This document shows, in pieces, positions 41,334 through 49,207 of a DNA stretch of 64,000 nucleotides; position 1 is the stretch's first letter, and every line of letters starts with the position of its first letter. This DNA is from an uncultured Collinsella sp. (GTDB lineage: Bacteria; Actinomycetota; Coriobacteriia; Coriobacteriales; Coriobacteriaceae). Location of the stretch: NCBI GenBank assembly GCA_900552385.1, contig URZI01000008.1, positions 1 through 64,000 of the forward strand. Direction: 5' to 3'. A program made the translations under genes and the position numbers. The notes under the pieces are model-generated. The model was not told the origin of the DNA, made no database searches, and worked only from the letters and a program-made list of their open reading frames with translations.

Positions 41334-41738
41334 ATGTTCTCTTGGCTTTCCCTTGGCAACTTGCGGAGCGCGGCAAGGCAGCTCCAAAGGCTGCTGCGCA
41401 AAAAGTTCGGACTTACTGTCAAGCCGTGGAAGATAAGCCGTGTCAGCAATGAAGAGCCGGTCGATGTTGTGGGATACACGGTGCGAAAGGACCGTACCAC
41501 GCTTCGCGGTTCGCTTTTCCTGCGAGCGTGCAGGTCGCTTCGAAGATGCAGGCGTTCGCCAACGCTCAAACGGGCGCGAAGGGCTACCAGTTACGGCGGC
41601 TGGTTCAAGCACGCGGATTGCGCCGACGTTTGGCGCGACAACGGATTCAACAAGGTTTTCAAAAAAGCCCGCGCACAAATAAGCGCGGCGGAAAGGGGAG
41701 CACATGAGCACTATGACGTGCAGCGCAACGCCGCTTGA
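41334..41738 (+). pseudogene. Remnant of a DGR template repeat fused to the reverse-transcriptase C-terminus
   Basis: The open frame begins with a template-repeat stub (SWLSLGNL), then jumps into the thumb region of a retroelement reverse transcriptase: LLRKKFGLTVKPWKISRVSN, then VDVVGYTVRKDRTTLRGSLF and ATSYGGWFKHADCADVWRDN. This corresponds to the conserved V-D-x-x-G-Y ... T-x-L-R ... S-Y-x-G-W-x-K-H end of DGR-type RTs. The fingers, palm and catalytic YxDD are absent, apparently removed by one deletion that also took most of the template. No avd-like gene is seen. It should be catalytically dead. Confidence 0.75.
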
Positions 41739-42072
41739 CGCGGTGACGGTGGAAGTAAGACCGGGCGGCGTGACCTCCGATGTTTGGCTTCGTCGAAACA
41801 TCGAGAAGGACGTTGCGGACAACAGCACTGATACCGAAAAAGCAATCGAGTTTTGGCGAGCGGACGAGCTGCATTTTGTGGCAGTCGGCACGCCGTCAAT
41901 TGAAGAGGTGACAGCGGCGTTCAACGAGTTATGGGACGCACACGAGGGTGACGGGCTTACGGATACCGAGCGCATCGACAGCATCATTGCGCAGCTTAAG
42001 CAGACACGCGCTGCTCTTGCGGACACCAACGCTGCCCTGCTCGAAATCGGCGACATCGTGGGCGGTGAGTAG
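41704..42072 (+). CDS. Hypothetical phage protein near lysis genes
   Basis: 122 residues from ATG 41704 with AAGGGGAG upstream. A beta-like N-terminus (DAVTVEVRPGGVTSDVWLRR) and a C-terminal coiled coil (SIIAQLKQTRAALADTNAAL) suggest a small tail-associated accessory. Its 5' end overlaps the RT remnant by 35 bp. Confidence 0.65.
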   Translation: MSTMTCSATPLDAVTVEVRPGGVTSDVWLRRNIEKDVADNSTDTEKAIEFWRADELHFVAVGTPSIEEVTAAFNELWDAHEGDGLTDTERIDSIIAQLKQTRAALADTNAALLEIGDIVGGE

Positions 42073-42074
42073 CG

Positions 42075-42191
42075 ATGGCGAAGATCTACTACGAAGCCGT
42101 CATGGATGGCAAGCGCACTGTCGAGAGCGTACCCAAGCTCTGGCGTGCCGCTGTGCAGAAGATGATCGAGGACAATGCAAAGGAGAAATAA
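42075..42191 (+). CDS. XkdX-like small phage protein
   Basis: 38 residues: MAKIYYEAVMDGKRTVESVP then KLWRAAVQKMIEDNAKEK. It resembles the very short XkdX/CD1375-like proteins encoded between tail fibre and holin genes. The stop overlaps the holin ATG (TAATG). Confidence 0.65.
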   Translation: MAKIYYEAVMDGKRTVESVPKLWRAAVQKMIEDNAKEK

Positions 42192-42607
42192 TGGGAGCTA
42201 TCTACACGTTCACGGAGCCGCAGGTCTGGGCAATCGGCGGCGCATTCCTGATGATGCTTTTCGACATGGTTACAGGCATCGCCCAGGCAATTTTCAACTG
42301 TAGCTTTAAGTCTTCGACGATGCGTCGCGGCCTATGTCATAAGGCCACGCTTTCCCTTATCATCATGCTGGTTATATGTATCGAGATTCTAAGCTCGCAT
42401 ATCGTTGGACTGAATTTCGGTGGCATTACCATCTATGTCGTTTGCGGCGCAATCATCGGCATGGAGTTCGCTTCTATCCTCGAAAACCTCAAGCAGGCTT
42501 ATCCAGAGCTTGCCGATACGCCCATCATGAAGATTTTCGAGCACGCCAACGTTGACACCGATGATATTACGAAGGCGATTGCCGATGAAGTCGCGAAGCG
42601 CGGCTAG
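42191..42607 (+). CDS. Phage holin (toxin secretion/lysis family)
   Basis: 138 residues from ATG 42191 with AAAGGAG upstream. Hydrophobic spans lie at about 12-35 (VWAIGGAFLMMLFDMVTGIA), 55-75 and 80-98, with the basic turn KSSTMRRGLCHKA that characterises the holin_4_1 family. It permeabilises the membrane for endolysin release; the lysozyme is two genes downstream. Confidence 0.85.
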   Translation: MGAIYTFTEPQVWAIGGAFLMMLFDMVTGIAQAIFNCSFKSSTMRRGLCHKATLSLIIMLVICIEILSSHIVGLNFGGITIYVVCGAIIGMEFASILENLKQAYPELADTPIMKIFEHANVDTDDITKAIADEVAKRG

Positions 42608-42608
42608 A

Positions 42609-43280
42609 ATGCGGATTGCCGTCGCACTGCTGCTGGGCTTCGCGGTAGGCATGGGCTTATGGTTCGTTTTGACTGCCGACCACGTCGGCAGAGATACGGC
42701 AGCATTTGGAAAAGCATATAACCAAGGCTATAGCGATGGTTATACAGCGGCTTTGCCTGTTTATGAAAAGAAGACGAGTGCGAAGAGCGGCTATATGCCG
42801 CTCTTCTTGCAAAAAGACCCTCAATGGGCTGACGTCGCTTATTCGGATGAAACCATCGGCACGTATGGATGCGGCCTAACGGCTGCGGCGATGGCCTTGA
42901 GCTATCTTAACGGTCGCGAGGTAACGCCCGATCTGCTTGCCGCATTCGTCGGCGAAAGCTGCCTGACAGACCGCGTTAACGACATGGCGAAGTTCAGCGC
43001 CTATATGACCAAGAACTACAGCCTGAAATCCCGTGACACGTTTTGGGGCACGGACGAAGCCCTCAAGGCCGTCGAAGACGGCTGGATCGTTTTCGCAGGC
43101 GTTACCGGAACCCTTGGCGAGCGCTCTTACGGCTCGCACGTCGTGATGATTTGGCGCGAGAACACCGACGGTACCTATGCGCTCCGCGACCCTGATGACG
43201 GCACCAATTCAATCCATGCATGGACAGCCGACGAGCTTAACGCCGTTACTTTCACACAATTCAATGCAATTAAGAGGTGA
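42609..43280 (+). CDS. C39-like (papain-fold) peptidase, membrane-anchored
   Basis: 223 residues from ATG 42609, next to the holin stop. A hydrophobic signal anchor spans residues 3-22. FLQKDPQWADVAYSDETIG then YGCGLTAAAMALSYL (Cys88) and GSHVVMIWR with LRDPDDG give the Cys-His-Asp layout of the C39-like family 2. Between holin and lysozyme it may be an accessory peptidoglycan peptidase. A start at 42585 is also possible. Confidence 0.75.
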   Translation: MRIAVALLLGFAVGMGLWFVLTADHVGRDTAAFGKAYNQGYSDGYTAALPVYEKKTSAKSGYMPLFLQKDPQWADVAYSDETIGTYGCGLTAAAMALSYLNGREVTPDLLAAFVGESCLTDRVNDMAKFSAYMTKNYSLKSRDTFWGTDEALKAVEDGWIVFAGVTGTLGERSYGSHVVMIWRENTDGTYALRDPDDGTNSIHAWTADELNAVTFTQFNAIKR

Positions 43281-43285
43281 TGTAG

Positions 43286-44311
43286 ATGACCATGAAGGGC
43301 ATCGATATTGCAGACTTTCAAAAAAACCTTAATCTCGATTCAATCGAATACGATTTTGTCATCATCAAAGGAACCCAGGGCACCAATTACGTCAATACGT
43401 TTTGTGACGCGTTTGTGCAAAAGGCTATCAAGGCGGGTAAGCTCTGGGGCTTCTACCATTTCATGAATATGGATGATCCTGTCAAGCAAGCGGATCACTT
43501 CTACCAGAACTGTAAAAACTATTTCGGCAAGGGTATTCCCGTGCTCGATTATGAGGACGGCGGCAGAATCGGCACGGACGGTGCCAAGAAATTCCTTGAT
43601 CGCATCTATGCGCTTACTGGCGTGAGGTGTCTCTTGTATACCTACCGCAATCTCACCAAAGAGGAAGATTGGTCTAAGATTGCGCCCAACCACGCCCTCT
43701 GGGTTGCCCAGTATGCCAACGAGAATCAGACTGGGTACCAGGATTCGCCATGGCTTCCTGATGGCGGTTTTGGTGCTTGGAATACCTGCGTGATGCACCA
43801 GTATTCTTCGCACGGTAGGTTATCTGGGTACAACGGCAACCTCGATCTTGACATTGCCTTCATGGACGCTGCCGCCTGGTCGCGTTATGCGAAGCCCGGC
43901 ACCTACAATGCGCCGGCTGCGACTGACAATGAGCACGGTGGCAGCACCGCCGACCTTGCGGCAGACGTAATGCGAGGGAAGTACGGCAACGGTGACGAGC
44001 GCAAGGCCAAGCTTGGTGCTCGATTCAACGAGGTGCAAGACCTAATCAATCGCACGGCCACCGCAAGCGCCGACAATCTTGCAACGGATGTGCTCAACGG
44101 CAATCTTGGCAACGGTGAGACGCGCAAAGTAATTCTTGGCACCCGCTATGACGAGGTGCAAGCCGTGGTCAATTCCCGCGTCAACGCCGTAGACATCGAC
44201 GCTCTTGCACGCGCCGTCATTCGTGGCGAGTACGGCAACGGTGACGAGCGCAAGGCCAGACTTGGCGCTAACTTCGATGCCGTGCAAAAACGAGTAAACG
44301 AACTTCTTTAG
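43286..44311 (+). CDS. Endolysin: GH25 lysozyme with three CW_7 repeats
   Basis: 341 residues from ATG 43286, GAGGTG upstream. GH25 domain residues 1-205: KGIDIADFQ with the catalytic Asp and VLDYEDGG with the Asp-x-Glu pair. Three CW_7 cell-wall-binding repeats follow, each with G-N-G-x-x-R: DVMRGKYGNGDERKAKLG, DVLNGNLGNGETRKVILG, AVIRGEYGNGDERKARLG. It cleaves the peptidoglycan glycan chain, as Cpl-7-like enzymes do. Confidence 0.93.
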   Translation: MTMKGIDIADFQKNLNLDSIEYDFVIIKGTQGTNYVNTFCDAFVQKAIKAGKLWGFYHFMNMDDPVKQADHFYQNCKNYFGKGIPVLDYEDGGRIGTDGAKKFLDRIYALTGVRCLLYTYRNLTKEEDWSKIAPNHALWVAQYANENQTGYQDSPWLPDGGFGAWNTCVMHQYSSHGRLSGYNGNLDLDIAFMDAAAWSRYAKPGTYNAPAATDNEHGGSTADLAADVMRGKYGNGDERKAKLGARFNEVQDLINRTATASADNLATDVLNGNLGNGETRKVILGTRYDEVQAVVNSRVNAVDIDALARAVIRGEYGNGDERKARLGANFDAVQKRVNELL

Positions 44312-44325
44312 TAGCTTATAGAAAT

Positions 44326-44358
44326 GCCCACACCCTGTAATGGGGTGTGGGCTATTTT
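44326..44358 (+). terminator. Intrinsic terminator after the lysis genes
   Basis: Perfect ten-base arms GCCCACACCC and GGGTGTGGGC followed by TATTTTCG, 15 bases after the lysozyme stop: end of the late transcript. Confidence 0.85.
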
Positions 44359-44384
44359 CGTTTAAATGGCATTGCGACAAGTCT

Positions 44385-44561
44385 CTAACGGATCATGTCC
44401 TCTCGAATCAAGCTCTTGATGTACTCGGTTGTATTGTCTTGCTCCTTGAGCCATTTATATATACTCTCGTCATCCTCGTTGGGGTAAAAACGTATGACGA
44501 GCTGTTTCACCGACCTTTTGCGATAGGAAGATGTTGCGCGTCTTTGCGCTTCAGTTGCCAT
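44385..44561 (-). CDS. Small basic protein, possibly ribbon-helix-helix-like
   Basis: 58 residues: MATEAQRRATSSYRKRSVKQ, LVIRFYPNEDDESIYKWLKE and a helical end (NTTEYIKSLIREDM). A beta strand followed by two helices resembles RHH DNA-binding proteins, but that is a structural guess. Third gene of a leftward trio whose direction is opposite to the late genes, as in lysogeny-expressed accessory cassettes. Confidence 0.6.
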   Translation of the reverse strand: MATEAQRRATSSYRKRSVKQLVIRFYPNEDDESIYKWLKEQDNTTEYIKSLIREDMIR

Positions 44562-44562
44562 T

Positions 44563-44646
44563 TTATTCACCGCGCTTTTCTCTGGCCTTGCGCCAGATGC
44601 GAAACGAGATAAACGAGATGACAAAAACTACAATGCCTGTTTTCAT
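44563..44646 (-). CDS. 27-residue membrane peptide
   Basis: MKTGIVVFVISFISFRIW then RKAREKRGE: one hydrophobic span with a basic tail, preceded by AGGAG 7 bp before the ATG at 44646. Too short for standard gene calling but the ribosome-binding site, spacing and operon position support it. Could be a small toxin-like or exclusion peptide; unproven. Confidence 0.55.
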   Translation of the reverse strand: MKTGIVVFVISFISFRIWRKAREKRGE

Positions 44647-44710
44647 CGTTGAGCTCCTGTTGTAAGATGATTTTGGCTAGTGGGGCACCGCCGAAGCAGC
44701 GCCCCTTGCC

Positions 44711-44845
44711 CTATCTAGACCTCTTAGCGTGCTTTCCCGGCTTGCGAGAGGTCTTTTTCTTTAGGGCTTCGATTCCTTCATCTAGCGCTTTTGCAAGTAG
44801 CACGCCGATGACAGCAACCGTTAAGTCCCATATTTTGTCATCCAT
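44711..44845 (-). CDS. 44-residue protein at the right end of prophage B
   Basis: MDDKIWDLTVAVIGVLLAKA then LDEGIEALKKKTSRKPGKHA: a short hydrophobic helix and a Lys-rich tail. GGGAGGTGG precedes the ATG at 44845, and a strong promoter lies 33 bp further upstream. First gene of the leftward trio. Confidence 0.6.
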   Translation of the reverse strand: MDDKIWDLTVAVIGVLLAKALDEGIEALKKKTSRKPGKHAKRSR

Positions 44846-44877
44846 TTGAACCACCTCCCTTCTTGCTTACGTCTATT

Positions 44878-44906
44878 ATTATAAGGTATACCCCATAGTA
44901 AAGCAA
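44878..44906 (-). promoter_or_regulatory. Promoter of the leftward trio
   Basis: On the minus strand TTGCTT (44901-44906), exactly 17 bp, TATAAT (44878-44883). The spacer contains the palindrome GGTATACC (44885-44892), a possible operator. It implies expression in the lysogen, independent of the late genes. Confidence 0.75.
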
Positions 44907-45030
44907 GCTCATATTGAATTTTGCTAACTTTTTTTCGAGCTAAACAGTGTTATTATGCAAAACCAGTTAGTGGAGACTTTGATTTCGCGTCCGTTCGCGG
45001 CTATCGTAGGGTTCGCAAAGATTTTCTGAG

Positions 45031-45039
45031 GCTCCACCA
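45031..45039. other. Candidate attachment core at the right end of prophage B
   Basis: GCTCCACCA, identical to 13100-13108 and in the same orientation. Immediately to the right is an intrinsic terminator and then chromosomal repeats and genes. The identity with the usual 3' end of tmRNA or some tRNAs suggests that the original target was such a gene. Confidence 0.4.
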
Positions 45040-45047
45040 GAAGTAAC

Positions 45048-45085
45048 AGGCAGGTAGATATTCGTATCTACCTGCCTTTTTATTT
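45048..45085 (+). terminator. Strong terminator with UUCG loop at the prophage-chromosome border
   Basis: Perfect 13-base arms AGGCAGGTAGATA and TATCTACCTGCCT around TTCG, followed by TTTTATTT. It lies 8 bases right of the attachment candidate and probably belonged to the gene interrupted by the prophage. From the trio promoter (44906) to here no gene is seen. Confidence 0.85.
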
Positions 45086-45095
45086 CTAGTCCGCA

Positions 45096-45124
45096 CCGCG
45101 GAGAATCGAACTCTGTGCAGGGCG
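45096..45124. repeat. 29-bp dispersed repeat, copy 1
   Basis: Starts CCGCGGAGAATCGAACTCT and ends TGCAGGGCG; copy 2 at 45289-45317 differs at one base. On the minus strand the GAGTTCGATTCTC part resembles a tRNA T arm, but no tRNA can be folded around it. Confidence 0.8.
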
Positions 45125-45288
45125 TGAGCGTTTTTAGCCCGCGGGTGAGGACGCCGGCAGGCGGCCGAAGCCGGTGCGGATTTGCGAAGCAAATACGCGG
45201 ATTCTCCGCGCAATGCCCCAGCTAGATATAGATGCGATGCCGATCGGGCGTCTTGCCCCGGCCTCAACCCATCAACGGATTCCCCAAA

Positions 45289-45317
45289 CCGCGGAGAATC
45301 GAACTCTATGCAGGGCG
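45289..45317. repeat. 29-bp dispersed repeat, copy 2
   Basis: One-base variant of 45096-45124, 193 bp to the right in the same orientation. The region between the copies has no credible gene. It holds CGCGGA/TCCGCG and TCCGCACCG/CGGTGCGGA inverted pairs. Confidence 0.8.
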
Positions 45318-45351
45318 CGGCCGTAAAGAAAACGCCTTGGCAACGCAGACC

Positions 45352-45674
45352 GGGACACGCTTTCCCAATGGCGGCCCAGGCGGAAAGTCCATCCCGGAAT
45401 CCGCGCTCAGACTGGGATGTAGTTTCCGGATGATGCCTCAAGCGGAAACTGCGACCCGGAATCGAGCCGTAGAGTGGGATATGCTTTCCCAATGGCAGCT
45501 CAAGCGGAAAGTACATCCCGGAATCCTCGTTCGGAATGGGATGCAGTTTCCAAATGAATGGCTAGCGGAAAGTTCATCCCGGAATCCGCGCTCAGAACGG
45601 GACGCGCTTTCCCAGCGGCGGTCCAAGCGGAAAGCGCATCCCGGAATCTCGCCTCAAACTGGGACACACTTTCC
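45352..45674. repeat. Array of 11 alternating 14-bp half-sites with about 31-bp period
   Basis: The element GGGAYRYRSTTTCC and its reverse complement alternate strictly: starts at 45352, 45382, 45414, 45444, 45476, 45506, 45538, 45567, 45599, 45629 and 45661. Each adjacent pair is an inverted repeat able to form a hairpin, and the 62-bp double unit repeats about five times (GCGGAAA at 45380, 45442, 45504, 45565, 45627). No gene is encoded convincingly. It lies 88 bp before the lipase gene. Confidence 0.9.
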
Positions 45675-45761
45675 GCTTCACTTGCCGCCTCAAAAAACCT
45701 GCGCTCTCGCCATCCCAAAACTGGGTAGAAGAAGGCCAAAACGCAATCGCAGGAGGTCAAT

Positions 45762-46640
45762 ATGACTGCAGAAGATAAGGCAAAGAATGCCGGCAAGGTC
45801 GCGCTCGTCCTGGAGGGCGGTAGTTTTCGCGGGCAGTTTACCGCGGGCGTGCTCGACGTTCTCATGGAGGCTGGCGTCGAGATTCCGGCTGTCTACGGTG
45901 TATCGGCCGGCGCCCTCAACGGCGTGAACTACAAGTCGCACCAGATCGGTCGTGCCAACCGCATCAACCTGGCTTTCTGCAACGACAGCCGCTTCATGGG
46001 CGCCGCATCGTTTGCGTCCACGGGCTCTATTGTGGGTTACGACTTTATCTTCAATGATGTCCAGGACTGCCTGGATCCCTTTGACAACGAGACGTTCGAC
46101 GCGAGCCCCATCGAGATGTACGCCGTTGCGACGGACATGCTCTTTGGAACCGCTGCCTACCTGCCGGTCAAAAGCGCCGTACTTGACCTCGATGCCGTGC
46201 GCGCCTCGACGTCGCTGCCGCTGGTGACGCCGTCAGTCGAGATCGACGGGCACAAATACGTCGACGGCGGCGTGGCCGATTCGGTCCCTATCGAGCATGT
46301 GCTCGAGGAGGCGGGCTTCGACCGTGCGGTCGTCATCGTCACGCAGGACCGTTCGTATGAGAAAAAGCCCTACGAGTTTTTGCCGGCCGCGCGTGCGCGT
46401 TATGCCGACTACCCCTATCTGCTCGAGGCTATCGAGACGCGCCACGACCGTTACAACATTCAGCGCATGCACCTGTGGAAGTATGAGCGCGAGGGCCGTG
46501 CGTTGGTCGTCGCTCCGCAAAAGCCGGTCGAGGTCGGCCATGTCGAGCACGATTCGGCAAAGCTTCTGGACCTGTATATCCAGGGCCGTCAGGAGGCAAA
46601 GCGCCTGCTCGCGGAAATCCAAGAGTTCGTTGAGCGCTAG
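45762..46640 (+). CDS. Patatin-like phospholipase (RssA/YjjU-type)
   Basis: 292 residues from ATG 45762, AGGAGG upstream. Oxyanion loop LEGGSFRGQF at 17-26, nucleophile elbow GVSAG and catalytic Asp in DGGVADS make the Ser-Asp dyad of bacterial patatins, which hydrolyse acyl esters of lipids. No signal peptide, so it should be cytosolic or membrane-peripheral. Preceded by the half-site array; the following 193 bases contain the rplM promoter. Confidence 0.88.
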   Translation: MTAEDKAKNAGKVALVLEGGSFRGQFTAGVLDVLMEAGVEIPAVYGVSAGALNGVNYKSHQIGRANRINLAFCNDSRFMGAASFASTGSIVGYDFIFNDVQDCLDPFDNETFDASPIEMYAVATDMLFGTAAYLPVKSAVLDLDAVRASTSLPLVTPSVEIDGHKYVDGGVADSVPIEHVLEEAGFDRAVVIVTQDRSYEKKPYEFLPAARARYADYPYLLEAIETRHDRYNIQRMHLWKYEREGRALVVAPQKPVEVGHVEHDSAKLLDLYIQGRQEAKRLLAEIQEFVER

Positions 46641-46739
46641 CGACGGCGAACCCTCAAAAAATGACAACAGCTAAAGAGCTGGAAAATCACGGCTCGTGGA
46701 TGACATGTGCAGAAACTCTGGTCGGAGCCAAAATACCTG

Positions 46740-46767
46740 TTGACTCGTACGGCGAGCGGGGTAATAT
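46740..46767 (+). promoter_or_regulatory. Promoter of the rplM-rpsI operon
   Basis: TTGACT (46740-46745), 16-bp spacer, TAATAT (46762-46767). The transcript leader is about 60 nt to the GTG start of rplM. Confidence 0.7.
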
Positions 46768-46833
46768 GGACGGGTTACTTGCAGAGCCCCGTGAATCTCT
46801 GTAACAACACGTACTGTACATGGAGGAGTCTAA

Positions 46834-47277
46834 GTGATTTCGAAATCGACTCACTACGCCAAGCAGGGCGAGGTCCAGCGCAACTGGGTTCTCGTCGACG
46901 CCGATGGTGCTGTCCTGGGCCGTCTTGCCACCCAGATCGCAATGATCCTGCGCGGTAAGAACAAGCCCCAGTTCACGCCCAACAGCGACTGCGGCGACTT
47001 CGTTGTCGTCATCAACGCCGATAAGGTCCAGCTTACCGGTAACAAGGCCGACACGAAGACCTATTATCGCCACAGCGGCTACAACGGCGGCCTCAAGGCT
47101 GAGAGCTTCCGCCAGGCTATGGAGAAGCACCCGGAGAAGGTCATCGAGCGCGCCGTTCGCGGTATGCTGCCCAAGACCACCCTCGGCCGTGCCCAGATGA
47201 CCAAGCTTAAGGTCTACGCTGGTGCCGAGCATCCGCATGCTGCCCAGAACCCCACGAAGATTGAGCTGGAGGCTTAA
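46834..47277 (+). CDS. rplM: 50S ribosomal protein L13
   Basis: 147 residues from GTG 46834 (TGGAGGAG upstream). [29 protein letters not shown] and [20 protein letters not shown] are the conserved L13 segments. It binds 23S rRNA early in large-subunit assembly. Two bases separate it from rpsI, the universal partner. Confidence 0.98.
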   Translation: MISKSTHYAKQGEVQRNWVLVDADGAVLGRLATQIAMILRGKNKPQFTPNSDCGDFVVVINADKVQLTGNKADTKTYYRHSGYNGGLKAESFRQAMEKHPEKVIERAVRGMLPKTTLGRAQMTKLKVYAGAEHPHAAQNPTKIELEA

Positions 47278-47279
47278 AG

Positions 47280-47675
<396 letters not shown>

Positions 47676-47705
47676 GGTTTTATCTCCTTTCGAGATACAA
47701 TGTAC

Positions 47706-47749
47706 AAGCGGGGCCTGCCGATTCCTCGGCGGGTCCCGCTTTTCTTTTT
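47706..47749 (+). terminator. Terminator of rplM-rpsI
   Basis: AAGCGGGGCCTGCCG and CGGCGGGTCCCGCTT arms, then TTTCTTTTT. Confidence 0.9.
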
Positions 47750-47798
47750 CGACTAGGGTGGGCGGTTGTATATCGCCTGCTAGGGAAGGAGCAATCCT

Positions 47799-49136
47799 AT
47801 GCCCCAGAACATCTTCGGTACCGATGGCGTCCGTGGCGTCGCCAATGCCGACCTCTCGTGCGACCTCGCGTTTCGCCTGGGCCGCGCGGCGACCAAGTTT
47901 CTTGGTCCGGATATCTGCATCGGCCGCGACACGCGTCTTTCGGGCACCATGCTCGAGAGCGCTCTGACCGCCGGCATCATGGCCGAGGGTGGCCGCCCGC
48001 ATTGCTGCGGCGTTATTCCCACGCCCGCCGTGGCGCTGCTCACTGTTCAAAACGAGCTCGATGGCGGCATTGTCATCTCCGCTTCGCACAATCCGCCGGA
48101 GTTCAACGGCATCAAGTTCTTTAGCCGCAAGGGTATGAAGCTTCCCGATGCTGTCGAGGAAGAGATCAGCGCCTGGGTCATGTCCGAGGAAGCCATGGCT
48201 GCCGACACGCTGCCGACCGGTGCCGACGTGGGCCACATCATCAAGATGAAGGACGCCCGCAAGGCATATGTCGACCATGCCATCGATACGCTTGATGGCC
48301 TGAGGCTCGACGGCCTGGTCGTTGCCGTCGACTGCGGCCACGGTGCCTCCTGCCAGACTACGCCCGCCGCGCTGCAGCGCTTGGGTGCCACGGTGCACGC
48401 CATCAACACCGATTATTGCGGCACCGACATTAATGTTGAGTGCGGCTCTACGCACCTCGAGCCCCTTCGCGAGCTCGTGCTGCGCACCCATGCTGATATC
48501 GGCCTGGCCCACGACGGCGACGCCGACCGCGTACTGTTCGTGGACAGCGAGGGCAATGAGATCGACGGTGACTACATCCTGGCTATCTGCGGTTCTGACC
48601 TCGCCGCTCGCGGCAAGCTCGCCAACTCCGAGATCGTCTCGACCGTCATGTGCAACCTGGGCTTCTCCATCGCTATGAAGGAGCAGGGCTTCGAGATGGT
48701 TCAGACCGCCGTGGGCGACCGCTACGTTCTGGAGCGCATGCTCGCGGACGGCGCCGTCATCGGCGGCGAACAGTCCGGCCACATCATCTTTCTGGAGCAC
48801 AACACCACCGGTGACGGCCTGGTGACGGCTCTGCAGCTTCTGGCCGTGCTCAAGCGCACCGGTCGTACCCTCACCGATCTTGCCGGCATCATGAAGAAGT
48901 ACCCGCAGGTACTCGTTAACGTGCATTCCGACAACAAGGCCGGTCTGGACGATTGCCAGCCCATCTGGGATGCCGTCGCTGCTGCCGAGAAGGAGCTTGA
49001 CGGTCGCGGCCGCATTCTGGTGCGTCCGAGTGGCACCGAGCCGCTGGTCCGCGTGATGGCCGAGGCCGAGACGCACGAGCTGACCCAGCGCGTTGTCGAC
49101 GACATCGTCGAGGTTGTCAAGCGCGAACTTCCCTAA
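47799..49136 (+). CDS. glmM: Phosphoglucosamine mutase
   Basis: 445 residues from ATG 47799 (AAGGAG upstream). FGTDGVRGVAN at the N-terminus, phosphoserine loop ISASHNPP with Ser96, metal loop HDGDADR and the C-terminal phosphate loop RPSGTEPLVRVMAE. It converts glucosamine-6-phosphate to glucosamine-1-phosphate for peptidoglycan precursors. Neighbouring nagB runs the opposing catabolic step from the same substrate. Confidence 0.97.
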   Translation: MPQNIFGTDGVRGVANADLSCDLAFRLGRAATKFLGPDICIGRDTRLSGTMLESALTAGIMAEGGRPHCCGVIPTPAVALLTVQNELDGGIVISASHNPPEFNGIKFFSRKGMKLPDAVEEEISAWVMSEEAMAADTLPTGADVGHIIKMKDARKAYVDHAIDTLDGLRLDGLVVAVDCGHGASCQTTPAALQRLGATVHAINTDYCGTDINVECGSTHLEPLRELVLRTHADIGLAHDGDADRVLFVDSEGNEIDGDYILAICGSDLAARGKLANSEIVSTVMCNLGFSIAMKEQGFEMVQTAVGDRYVLERMLADGAVIGGEQSGHIIFLEHNTTGDGLVTALQLLAVLKRTGRTLTDLAGIMKKYPQVLVNVHSDNKAGLDDCQPIWDAVAAAEKELDGRGRILVRPSGTEPLVRVMAEAETHELTQRVVDDIVEVVKRELP

Positions 49137-49207
49137 TGGTCAAAAACGGGTGCCAAGTGGTAAACTGTTAAGGTTATTTTGATTGATTGGTATGTCCGAG
49201 GGGGAGC

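Larger units (their letters stand above)
13109..45039. mobile_element. Prophage B, apparently complete HK97-type siphovirus
   Basis: The order is integrase and repressor (leftward), then rightward early genes, origin region, tyrosine integrase, SSB, dUTPase, late regulator, HNH, TerS, TerL, portal, protease, capsid, connectors, tail, baseplate, receptor-binding protein, holin and lysozyme, then a leftward trio of tiny genes. Every module of a temperate HK97-like siphovirus is present without obvious gaps apart from the degraded retroelement. The ends rest on the GCTCCACCA repeats and the change to chromosomal genes. Confidence 0.88.

Noticed and set aside
41067..42056. 329-codon minus-strand frame over the variable gene end and RT remnant
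   Set aside because: It is antisense to the receptor-binding gene. Its internal repetition (QVAKGKP twice) only mirrors the variable-repeat and template-stub pair.
45088..45180. tRNA gene on the minus strand
   Set aside because: A T-arm-like piece and a 9-bp closing stem exist, but no D arm or anticodon arm of proper length can be drawn between them.
45352..45674. CRISPR array
   Set aside because: The repeats alternate in orientation and the intervening pieces are similar to each other, not unique spacers. No cas genes are near.
45232..45865. Overlapping open frames on both strands across the half-site array
   Set aside because: They exist only because the repeat lacks stop codons. The translations are repetitive without domains, and the minus frame overlaps the start of the lipase gene.
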